Assembly (NCBI GenBank): GCA_963847715.1
Contig: CAWKAZ010000013.1
Location: forward strand, 274,160-338,159
Source of the DNA: Acidiflorens sp963847715
Lineage (GTDB): Bacteria; Acidobacteriota; Terriglobia; Terriglobales; Acidobacteriaceae
DNA length: 64,000 nt
Direction: 5' to 3'
Shown here: positions 20,264-27,815 of the stretch, one piece after another
Layout of the letters: the number at the start of each line of letters is the position of its first letter
Position numbering within the stretch: position 1 is the first letter of the stretch
The notes under the pieces: model-generated
What the model was told of the DNA's origin: nothing
Databases searched by the model: none
The model's input: the letters and a program-made list of their open reading frames with translations, nothing else
Program-made: the position numbers and the translations under genes

Positions 20264-22570
20264 ATGATCAGATGGGTCGCCATTTTCGCCTTGTTCAGCG
20301 CATTGCCGCTCCTCGGCCAGAGCAACAGCGGCGAACTGCGCCTTAGAGTGACCGATCCAGCCGGTCTGGGCGTGAAGACAACCGTGCAGATCGTCAGCCG
20401 CGCGAACCAGTACCGCAGCACCCAGGAGACCAGCGAACAAGGCAAATTGGACTTGCAACGCTTGCCCTACGGCATCTACCGGCTAGAGATTCGGCAGCCC
20501 GGGTTCGCGGCGACGTCCGAGTCCGTCGAGATTCGTTCTACCATCCCGACCGAGTTTACCCTCCAACTCCAGGTTTCATCGGTAAATGAATCGGTCACAG
20601 TGAACGCGGCAAATACGCTCATCGACCCGGATCAATCCGGCGCAATCGCTCAGATTGGCACAGACGTAATCCGGGATCGCCTCAGCTCAGTTCCCGGCCG
20701 TTCCCTGCAGGATCTTGTGAACTCGCAGCCCGGCTGGCTGTATGAGGGAAACGCGGTCCTGCATCCGCGCGGCTCGGAGTATCAGACGCAGTTCGTGGTC
20801 GATGGCATCCCTCTAACCGACAATCGTTCGCCCAGTTTGGGTCCCACGATCGAGGCGGATGACGTGCAATCGCTGAGCATTTACACCGCCGGAATCCCCG
20901 CAGAGTACGGCCGCAAAATGGGCGGGGTGATCGAGGTAAACACGCTGCAGGATGCGCAGGCGGGTCTTCATGGCCAGGTCGTGCTTTCCGGTGGCAGCTT
21001 TGCTTCCGCCGGAGCTTTCGCCCAAGGACAATATGTCTGGGGCAAGAACACGTTTGGCGCGAGCGCCAGCGGCAGTATGACCGACCGCTACCTCAACCCG
21101 GTCGTTCCAGAAAACTATTCGAACACGGCCACGCTGGGAGATTTTTCGCTGAATTACGAGCGCGAACTGGCATCGAAAGATCGTCTGCGATTGGTCATTC
21201 GACGCGAGTTGTCGCGCTACGACATTCCGAACGAACTCCTCCAACAAGCGGCTGGGCAGCGCCAAACGGCGGACAGTATTGAGACGATGGAGATCGCTCG
21301 TTATCAGCACACGTTCTCATCCCAAGCGATCGCCGATTTTCACGGAATGGTTCGTGAGAATTCGAACGATTTGATCTCCAACCTCAGTTCAACCCCGATC
21401 GAAGTCTTTGAGCATAACTGGTTTCGTGAGGGCTATTTCAAGAGCTCCGCGACCATCGATCACGGCCGACACGAGTGGAAGTTCGGCGTAGAATCCGACA
21501 ACACTTTCCTCAACGAGAATTTCCGCTACAACATCACTGATTCCACCCAATTTAGTAGCGGCACGCCTCTCATGTTCGGTTTTCTCGGAAATCGTCCCGA
21601 CCTCGAGCAATCGGCGTTCGTGCAGGATCGCATCGCGCTCAAGAATTGGACAATCAACGCCGGACTAAGATGGGACCACTATCAGCTCTTGCTCAACCGT
21701 CAGGCGCTTGATCCGCGCTTCTCCATTTCGCGTTATTTCCCATCCGCCGAATTGCTTGTGCATTTTTCCTTAGATCGCGTTTTTCAGACTCCCTCTTTCG
21801 AAAACCTTTTGCTGTCGAGTTCCGCCGCGTTTGGATCTCTCGATCCGGGCCGTCCGCGGCAACCGGTTGAGCCCTCCGAGGGAAATTACTACGAGGCAGG
21901 CTTGACCAAGGTCGTGCACGAGAAGATCAAGCTCGACGCCAACTACTTCCGGCGCCTCGTCGCCAACTATGCGGACGACAATCAGATCACGAACACCACC
22001 GTCGGGTTCCCGATCGCCTTCCGCAAGGCGGTGATCTACGGCGCCGAGGCGAAGCTCGAACTGCCTGACTGGCAAGGCTTCTCCGGTTTCGCCAGCTATT
22101 CCTACCAGGTTGGCAACGTGTGGAATCCGGTGACAGGAGGCCTGTTCCTGAACGGCGATGGAGGCGCGCCGCCGACTTCACATTTCCCCGACTCACAAGA
22201 TCAGCGCAATACCGTTCGAGGGCGGCTTCGCTACCAGATCAGGCCGCGCCTCTGGGTCGCCGGCGGAATTCAGTACGACAGCGGATTGCCATTCGACTTC
22301 AACGGCGATCCCGCGACCGTGCTAGCCCAATACGGCCAGCAGGTCCTCGACCGCATTAACTTCGCCCGCGGACGCATTCGGCCTTCTTCCCTTGTGAATG
22401 CGTCGGCGGGAGCCGATGTCTATAAGTCGGACCGAATCAATATGAGCCTCCAGATCGATGGGCAGAACCTGACGAACGTCCTTAACGTCATCGATTTCGG
22501 CGGTCTTTTTTCGGGCAACGCCATCGGACCATCGCGCAGCATCGCACTGCGCCTGGCAACGAGTTTCTAG
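20264..22570 (+). CDS. TonB-dependent receptor with N-terminal regulatory-like domain
   Basis: 768-residue outer-membrane beta-barrel transporter. A signal peptide (IFALFSALPLLGQ) is followed by a carboxypeptidase regulatory-like domain (GELRLRVTDPAGLGVKTTVQ), a plug (DVIRDRLSSVPGRSLQDLVN ... VVDGIPLTDN ... GGVIEVNT), and a long barrel ending in a terminal phenylalanine (LRLATSF), the usual outer-membrane insertion signal. It is shorter than the 1000+ residue acidobacterial Oar-like receptors. The substrate is unknown. The gene is divergent from the exported S9 peptidase. Confidence 0.93.
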   Translation: MIRWVAIFALFSALPLLGQSNSGELRLRVTDPAGLGVKTTVQIVSRANQYRSTQETSEQGKLDLQRLPYGIYRLEIRQPGFAATSESVEIRSTIPTEFTLQLQVSSVNESVTVNAANTLIDPDQSGAIAQIGTDVIRDRLSSVPGRSLQDLVNSQPGWLYEGNAVLHPRGSEYQTQFVVDGIPLTDNRSPSLGPTIEADDVQSLSIYTAGIPAEYGRKMGGVIEVNTLQDAQAGLHGQVVLSGGSFASAGAFAQGQYVWGKNTFGASASGSMTDRYLNPVVPENYSNTATLGDFSLNYERELASKDRLRLVIRRELSRYDIPNELLQQAAGQRQTADSIETMEIARYQHTFSSQAIADFHGMVRENSNDLISNLSSTPIEVFEHNWFREGYFKSSATIDHGRHEWKFGVESDNTFLNENFRYNITDSTQFSSGTPLMFGFLGNRPDLEQSAFVQDRIALKNWTINAGLRWDHYQLLLNRQALDPRFSISRYFPSAELLVHFSLDRVFQTPSFENLLLSSSAAFGSLDPGRPRQPVEPSEGNYYEAGLTKVVHEKIKLDANYFRRLVANYADDNQITNTTVGFPIAFRKAVIYGAEAKLELPDWQGFSGFASYSYQVGNVWNPVTGGLFLNGDGGAPPTSHFPDSQDQRNTVRGRLRYQIRPRLWVAGGIQYDSGLPFDFNGDPATVLAQYGQQVLDRINFARGRIRPSSLVNASAGADVYKSDRINMSLQIDGQNLTNVLNVIDFGGLFSGNAIGPSRSIALRLATSF

Positions 22571-22581
22571 GAAGTGACTTT

Positions 22582-23580
22582 CTAAGCTACAAGTTCTGGT
22601 AGAGACTTCGAACCCCGCATCCACATCGACGCGCTCCCAACAATGTCGGCAAGGTTGCGCTTGGCAGTCCATCCGAGCACGCTGCGAGCCTTCGAGGGAT
22701 CTGCGACTAGTATCGGAGGGTCTCCCGGTCGCCTGCGCTCCATGCTGCGCCGTACCGGGCGCCCAGTCGCGTTTTCCACCGCGTGGATGATTTCGAGAAC
22801 GGAGTATCCGCGGCCCGTCCCAAGGTTCACGGCCAGCGGGCTTTCCGCTCCGACGTTCATCGATCGTTCGAGGTGTTGCAAGGCCAGAACGTGCGCATCG
22901 GCAAGATCATTGACATGAATGTAGTCGCGTACGCACGTGCCGTCAGGCGTGCCGTAATCGGAGCCATAGACTTGTAGAGTCGGCCCGTTCGCGTTTGCCG
23001 CCGCGAGAGCGAGTGGAATCAAATGAGTTTCCGGATGGTGTAATTCACCGATTTCTCCGCTGGCATCTGCCCCGGCCGCGTTGAAATAGCGTAGCCTTAC
23101 CGACGTAAGTCCATAAGCACGGCCGTAAGCCTCGAGCGCATTTTCGAAAAAGAGTTTCGTAGCACCATACGGATTGACCGGTTCCCGCGCCGTCTGCTCG
23201 GTGATCGGAACACAGTCGGGTATGCCGTAGACGGCGCACGTGGAGGAAAATACGAACCGCCGGATACCAGCGTCCAGTACACAGTTCAGTAGGCTGAGCG
23301 CCGCGGCAACATTGTTGTGAAAATACTTGCGGGGGTTCTCGACCGATTCTCCAACATAGGCGTGGGCGGCAAAATGCATCACCGCATCCACACATTTCAA
23401 GACGGGGTACAACCGCGTTGTGTCGCCAATGTCGCCCTCAACCAGCTCGAAACCCCGTGCGAGATGGCGCCACCCCGTGGATAGATTGTCGTAAATCACG
23501 ACCTCATAGCCGGCCGCACGCAAGGCGCGTGCAGCATGACTGCCAATATAACCAGCACCACCCGTTACCAGAATTGCCAA
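22582..23580 (-). CDS. galE: UDP-glucose 4-epimerase
   Basis: Interconverts UDP-glucose and UDP-galactose; supplies sugars for envelope polysaccharide and galactose use. 332 residues. Rossmann motif TGGAGYIGSH, catalytic SSTCAVYG with YGATKLF (YxxxK), and the substrate segment RYFNAAGAD identify the extended SDR/GalE family. The start is TTG 23580 with GAGG seven bases upstream. A longer frame back to 23832 exists, but it runs antisense through the tRNA-Pro gene and gives a well-known false N-terminus. Its 3' end is 11 bases from the stop of the convergent TonB receptor. Confidence 0.95.
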   Translation of the reverse strand: MAILVTGGAGYIGSHAARALRAAGYEVVIYDNLSTGWRHLARGFELVEGDIGDTTRLYPVLKCVDAVMHFAAHAYVGESVENPRKYFHNNVAAALSLLNCVLDAGIRRFVFSSTCAVYGIPDCVPITEQTAREPVNPYGATKLFFENALEAYGRAYGLTSVRLRYFNAAGADASGEIGELHHPETHLIPLALAAANANGPTLQVYGSDYGTPDGTCVRDYIHVNDLADAHVLALQHLERSMNVGAESPLAVNLGTGRGYSVLEIIHAVENATGRPVRRSMERRRPGDPPILVADPSKARSVLGWTAKRNLADIVGSASMWMRGSKSLPELVA

Positions 23581-23754
23581 GAGAGGCCTCGCACTTCTTC
23601 CAGCTAATATGGTGCCCGGCGAGGCAGTCGGTCCGAGGTGATGCTCATCACCGTCCGTTTGTGAGATTGAAGCCAGATTTGAGGCCGGAACGCGCCGGGT
23701 AGTGTAGAATTTCTGAGTCGAACCCCACGCTGTCACCCGCGACGGCGATCTAAT

Positions 23755-23831
23755 CGGGACGTAGCGCAGCCTGGTAGCGCACTTGCTTGGGGTGCAAGGG
23801 GTCGCGAGTTCAAATCTCGCCGTCCCGACCA
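23755..23831 (+). tRNA. tRNA-Pro (anticodon GGG)
   Basis: Cloverleaf of 77 bases with an encoded CCA end. Acceptor arms CGGGACG and CGTCCCG pair fully, the T-arm contains GTTCAAATC, and the anticodon stem CTTGC/GCAAG encloses loop TTGGGGT, so the anticodon at 23789-23791 is GGG, reading CCC and CCU proline codons. Discriminator base is A at 23828. Confidence 0.97.
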
Positions 23832-23954
23832 ATCTTCTTGAAGTTGCTTCAGGTACTCACGAACGAATCCATCTCACACTTTTTGAGCTTATAGTCGCTT
23901 GGACCCAGCTAAAGGTCCGTTATCAGCGACAACCAAATTGGGTCAAAGCGGAGC

Positions 23955-23979
23955 AAGAAGGCCGCCCGAGGGCGGCCCA
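23955..23979 (-). terminator. Terminator-like hairpin downstream of the DsrE-like gene
   Basis: GC-rich inverted repeat GGCCGCCC / GGGCGGCC (23960-23967 and 23970-23977); on the minus strand it is followed by TTCTTGC, a weak U-run. It lies about 20 bases beyond the second stop codon (24001) of the DsrE-like gene, which suggests that the transcript was shaped to include the part after the internal TGA. Confidence 0.65.
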
Positions 23980-24000
23980 TGAGAGTGTTGCCGGAGACGT

Positions 24001-24486
24001 TCACTCGCTGATGACGTGGTCGGCCCATTCCACCAAGGAAACGTAGATCGGAACCGTTCCCCACTGCGCGTTCCAACTACTCAAGTCTGCGTCCGTGACC
24101 CCACGGGCCCGGGAGCAGGCTCCTCAAGAAAACACCGGAATGCCCTTGGCTACAACTTTGGTCATTGTCTCGCTGAGAGGAGGCCATCCAATCGGCTTGA
24201 CCGTCTCAACGGTAGCCTTGCGCATGAGGTAGGTAGCATCGTGGGTGAGGAATATCTGCACGTCGTGGCCCGCATCTGCCAGCGCGAGCCCGTGGGAAAA
24301 GGCGAACGATGCGCGCGTCGGCTCATCCGTTCCCCAGGAGCTTCTCATCAGGATGTGCAGCTTCTTCTTGGGTGTTTGGGGTTGCTGAGTCTGGCCCTCG
24401 CTGTTGGACGCGGTCATGGCTGCGGCGGCGAGCGCGCCGGCAGCCAGATGGGTGGATTTTTCAAGAAAACTTCGGCGCGTTGCCAT
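24001..24486 (-). CDS. DsrE-like protein with in-frame TGA: candidate selenoprotein, Tat-type signal
   Basis: 161 codons if TGA at 24124-24126 (codon 121) is read through. The first 120 codons give a twin-arginine-type signal (ATRRSFLEK, then an Ala-rich stretch) and a DsrE/DsrF-like fold (KKLHILMRSS, DAGHDVQIFL). After the TGA the same frame continues without interruption for 40 codons: GACSRARGVTDADLSSW, then TVPIYVSLVEWADHVISE and a second TGA. In cysteine members of this family, as I recall them, the matching place reads CGxCxxARG, so TGA replaces a conserved redox cysteine and gives U-G-A-C (UxxC). A SECIS-like hairpin follows at 24093-24106. ATG 24486 has GGAGG at the right spacing. Alternatives: a nonsense mutation or a sequencing error. 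Confidence 0.75.
24093..24106 (-). promoter_or_regulatory. Candidate bacterial SECIS hairpin
   Basis: On the minus strand, 17 bases after the TGA, CCGTG-GGGT-CACGG forms a perfect 5-bp stem with a GGGT loop. The first loop G is 22 bases past the TGA. This fits the general bacterial SECIS model (short upper stem, small loop with G among its first two bases, loop 16-37 bases after UGA) that lets SelB deliver Sec-tRNA. The stem is short and GC-rich sequence forms such hairpins by chance fairly often. Confidence 0.55.
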
Positions 24487-24569
24487 CCCTACCTCCGGGA
24501 ATCGCACCGGAGTTTACCCCAACCGTGGGCAGTCTACAACGTTTCGTAATGAACGCTGAGTAGCGCCGA

Positions 24570-25142
24570 CTAGCGACCGAGAGCGCGTCTTGCCTTCGCA
24601 TAATCTCCGGTCTGGCTTCTCCAGTTGCTCGACAACGTTCCGAGCGCCCAGAACACCGCGAAGATCAGAAATATCTTGCTGCCGGGAACGCCCGCTCTCC
24701 ATGCACAGACCGCGCTAAGCGTTGGAACTACCGCCGAAGACGTCACTCCCGCCGACCACATAACCGCCTTCGCCGTCGGACTTGCCTTCTGCATTGAGAT
24801 CCTGTCAGTCTGCACGCCAAAGAATGGAAGATGTTCGAACACCCAACGCATTCCCGCAGGGTAGCCCGACGGATTGCCGGTTCCTCCAACGGTGTAGAAG
24901 GCGAAGCGTATGCCGAGAAGTCTCCCAACCGTCCAGTGCGCGACGCCGTGGCAGAAGAAGTAAAGAAGGAGCCACGCAGCGATCATCATGATTGCCGCGA
25001 CCGCGGGAGGTTGTGGGTGGGATCGCGCCAGAGCCAGCGCAGCACAGGCGGCTGCAATGCCCGCGATCTGCAAAAGGTTTCCGGCAACGATCGACAGACG
25101 GCCGAACATTTTTCGTTGAGCGGGCGCAAGCGAAGTGTTCAT
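24570..25142 (-). CDS. Multi-pass membrane protein with degenerate M50-like motif
   Basis: 190 residues with about five hydrophobic segments. The segment FFCHGVAHWTVGRLLGIRF resembles the HExxH plus following helix of site-2 (M50) proteases, but the catalytic Glu is Gly (HGVAH), so it would be inactive as a protease; the likeness may also be chance. No other motif recognised. ATG 25142 is preferred over GTG 25151, though neither has a clear ribosome site. The stop codon lies in a TAGCGAC-type repeat word. It is just upstream of the DsrE-like gene on the same strand (84-base gap), so the two may be co-expressed. Confidence 0.75.
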   Translation of the reverse strand: MNTSLAPAQRKMFGRLSIVAGNLLQIAGIAAACAALALARSHPQPPAVAAIMMIAAWLLLYFFCHGVAHWTVGRLLGIRFAFYTVGGTGNPSGYPAGMRWVFEHLPFFGVQTDRISMQKASPTAKAVMWSAGVTSSAVVPTLSAVCAWRAGVPGSKIFLIFAVFWALGTLSSNWRSQTGDYAKARRALGR

Positions 25143-25317
25143 GTTTAGCACGCACTTAGGGAACGGGAATCTGGAAGCAATAGTGTCTCACCTTGCCGGC
25201 GTCGCGCGCCTCGCAGACCAACTCAATGCGCTTCATCTAACAATCTTTTCACACTACACAACTGCGAAAAATACATATACAGTTGTGGCCGCTTCTTGAT
25301 CGCCAAAGGAGATTCGT

Positions 25318-27711
25318 TTGAAATTTCGACAGCTCGCCCTTTCGTCTGCCATGCTCCTCGCCTTGCTGGGAGCCGCATTTGCCCAAACATGGACTCCGCT
25401 TGTGAATCAACCCGGCGTAAACCTCGGCGTCATGCTGCAACTCAGGGACGGCAGGATCCTGGTGCATGAGGAACAGGGCGGCAATTCCAACGCTTGGCAC
25501 ATTCTCACGCCTGACTCCACTGGCAGCTACGTGAACGGTACCTGGAGTTCCGGCGGACACCTGCCTCCCGGCTACGCGCCATGGTTCTTCGGTTCTCAGG
25601 TCCTGATGGATGGCAAAACGGTCGTCATCGAGGGCGGCGAGTATAACGGCGGCCGTCAGGTGTGGACGAACAAGGGCGCAGTTGGAACCATTTCGGGGAG
25701 CACGATAACCTGGGCGGCAAACTCCGCGCCAACTGGCTGGACTGGCCTCGGCGACGCGGAGAGCGTGCTACTACCCAATGGCAGCTACATGCAGTCGAAC
25801 TGTTGCACGAACCAGAATGCGCTGTACAACGGGCCGAATTCTTGGACAGCGACGGGCTCGGTAAATCAGTCGAGTAACGACGAATCAGGATTTACCCTGC
25901 TGACCAATGATCTGGTCCTTACCGTGGATGCGAAACATGATGCCAATTGCGGTACGAGCCAGGGTTCGGAGCTTTACGATCAGGGCACCGGACTTTGGTC
26001 CTGCGGACCAATTCTTCCCGCCCAGCTCTACAATCCCAGCGACGAAGAATTGGGCGCTGCGGTCCTGATGTACAACAACAAGGTTTTGCAGTTTGGTGGC
26101 AACATCATCGCGACAGCCGTGTATGACGTCGCTTCCAACACCTGGTCCACCGGACCTACTCCAGCGAATGGTTTGAATCAAGCCGATGGTCCCGCTGCGC
26201 TCGAACCAAACGGCAAAGTACTCGCCATGTTGAGCCCGGGTCTCTTCAAGGGTGGTTGCCAGTTTGTCGAGTACGATCCAGCGGCCAACACCCTCACTAA
26301 CACTGTAAACCCCGCGAACTGCCCCGGAGATTCCTCCTACGTCGGGCATCTGATGATGCTTCCCAGCGGCCAGATCATGTTCACGGACTTCAGCGGCACG
26401 GTCGAAATCTATACGCCGGCTGCCGGTGTGGTGCCAGGCGTTGCACCGGCGATCAATCCGATCAGTGGATCGATTGGCAGTCCTTCGACGAACAATGCTC
26501 TGTCTGGCACACAACTCAACGGCCTGTCAGAGAACAACGCCTACGGTGACGATTACCAGGGAGCGACTAACTATCCCCTGGTTCGCCTCGTGCAAACCGC
26601 TTCTCCAAACACAGTCTACTTCGCCACCACACACAATGAGACCACGCACTCGATCGCGCCGGGTATTTCTAACTCTACGCAGTTCGATGTGCCATCCGGC
26701 TTGCCCGCTGGCACCTATGATCTGACTCTCATCGCTAACGGCATCGAGTCCAATACCATTGCCGCGGACGTCGCGCCGAGCTCCACCGGCTTCAGCTTGA
26801 GCGCGAGCCCGAGTTCCGTCAGCATCGCACAGGGCGCCAGTGGTTCGAGCACGATTACTGTGACTCCGCAAAACGGTTTCAATGGCAGCGTTACTTTGGC
26901 CGCGTCCGGCCTGCCGGGCGGCGTAACGGCTGCCTTCAACCCAAATCCGACAACTACAACCAGCACGCTGACGCTCACCGCGAGCGCTACCGCCAGTCTC
27001 GGGACATCCACCGTAACCATCACCGGCACGTCAGGCAGCCTGACGGCAACCACGTCGGTAAGCCTCACCGTCACGAGCGGCGGGGGCGGCCCAACCGTCA
27101 CCGTATCGCCTGCATCGCTGACTTGGGGTACGGTTGTCTTGGGAGCAACAGGCGCGGCGAAGTCGGTAACTCTCACCAACACTGGGAGCACCACGCTGAA
27201 CATCAGCAGCATCACGACCAGTGGTGACTTTGCTCAGTCGACCAGCACCAAGCCTTGCGGAAGCACGCTGGCGGCAGGAGCAAATTGCATCATCAAGGTG
27301 ACCTTCACGCCGAGCCAGTTGGGAGCGCGGACAGGTACCTTGACACTCACCGACAATTCTCCAAGCAGCCCGCAAACCGTGGCACTTTCCGGCACCGGAG
27401 GCGTGCAAGCCAAACTGACTCCCGTCACTGCGACGTTCGCGAGTGAACCGGTCGGAGTGGCCAGTCCGGCGAAAGTGTTCACACTTGCCAACAAACAAGC
27501 GGTGGCCCTTACCGGCATTAACATCTCGACAACGGGAGACTTCAGTGTCTCAACGACGACCTGCACCAGCAGCCTGAACGCACTTTCCAGTTGCACCATC
27601 AGCGTAGTGTTCACCCCAACCGCCGTTGGAACCAGAACGGGAACGTTGAGCGTGGCTGATAGCGCGATCGGCAGTCCGCAAACTTCCAGTCTGAAGGGAA
27701 CGGGCAAGTAA
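25318..27711 (+). CDS. Large exported protein: Kelch-like propeller plus Ig-like/Hydin-type domains
   Basis: 797 residues. Signal peptide (SAMLLALLGAAFAQ), then about 360 residues of Kelch/galactose-oxidase-like propeller (repeated LLPNGSYM, LEPNGKVLAM, MLPSGQIMFTD strands), an IPT-like segment, a Ser/Thr-rich Ig-like domain (SLSASPSSVSIAQGASG...), and two choice-of-anchor/ASPM-SPD2-Hydin repeats (SLTWGTVVLGATGAAKSVTL; ATFASEPVGVASPAKVFTL). Probably a surface or secreted carbohydrate- or adhesion-related protein; the copper-tyrosine residues of true galactose oxidase are not evident. TTG 25318 has AAGGAG (25306-25311) six bases upstream. Followed by a strong terminator. Confidence 0.88.
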   Translation: MKFRQLALSSAMLLALLGAAFAQTWTPLVNQPGVNLGVMLQLRDGRILVHEEQGGNSNAWHILTPDSTGSYVNGTWSSGGHLPPGYAPWFFGSQVLMDGKTVVIEGGEYNGGRQVWTNKGAVGTISGSTITWAANSAPTGWTGLGDAESVLLPNGSYMQSNCCTNQNALYNGPNSWTATGSVNQSSNDESGFTLLTNDLVLTVDAKHDANCGTSQGSELYDQGTGLWSCGPILPAQLYNPSDEELGAAVLMYNNKVLQFGGNIIATAVYDVASNTWSTGPTPANGLNQADGPAALEPNGKVLAMLSPGLFKGGCQFVEYDPAANTLTNTVNPANCPGDSSYVGHLMMLPSGQIMFTDFSGTVEIYTPAAGVVPGVAPAINPISGSIGSPSTNNALSGTQLNGLSENNAYGDDYQGATNYPLVRLVQTASPNTVYFATTHNETTHSIAPGISNSTQFDVPSGLPAGTYDLTLIANGIESNTIAADVAPSSTGFSLSASPSSVSIAQGASGSSTITVTPQNGFNGSVTLAASGLPGGVTAAFNPNPTTTTSTLTLTASATASLGTSTVTITGTSGSLTATTSVSLTVTSGGGGPTVTVSPASLTWGTVVLGATGAAKSVTLTNTGSTTLNISSITTSGDFAQSTSTKPCGSTLAAGANCIIKVTFTPSQLGARTGTLTLTDNSPSSPQTVALSGTGGVQAKLTPVTATFASEPVGVASPAKVFTLANKQAVALTGINISTTGDFSVSTTTCTSSLNALSSCTISVVFTPTAVGTRTGTLSVADSAIGSPQTSSLKGTGK

Positions 27712-27733
27712 CAGGACAGGAAAAAACTACTAC

Positions 27734-27761
27734 CGGGGCTGCGCTAGCGGCCCCGTTTTCT
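27734..27761 (+). terminator. Rho-independent terminator
   Basis: Stem CGGGGC / GCCCCG (27734-27739, 27750-27755) with an inner GC/GC extension and GCTA loop, followed by TTTTCTT. Ends the gene at 25318-27711. Confidence 0.88.
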
Positions 27762-27815
27762 TGCCATTTGCTGGATGGTGGACGTAAGGCCGTTTCTCAC
27801 TGCCTCCCTCAGACT

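Noticed and set aside
23581..23832. N-terminal extension of galE (MVGTARFELATPC...)
   Set aside because: It is the antisense translation of the tRNA-Pro gene and flanks, a well-known false N-terminus; the Rossmann motif starts right after TTG 23580.
24120..24126. Simple premature stop (pseudogene) reading of the DsrE-like gene
   Set aside because: Not fully excluded, but the downstream frame is perfectly preserved for 40 codons, ends in its own stop followed by a terminator, and shows no other lesion.
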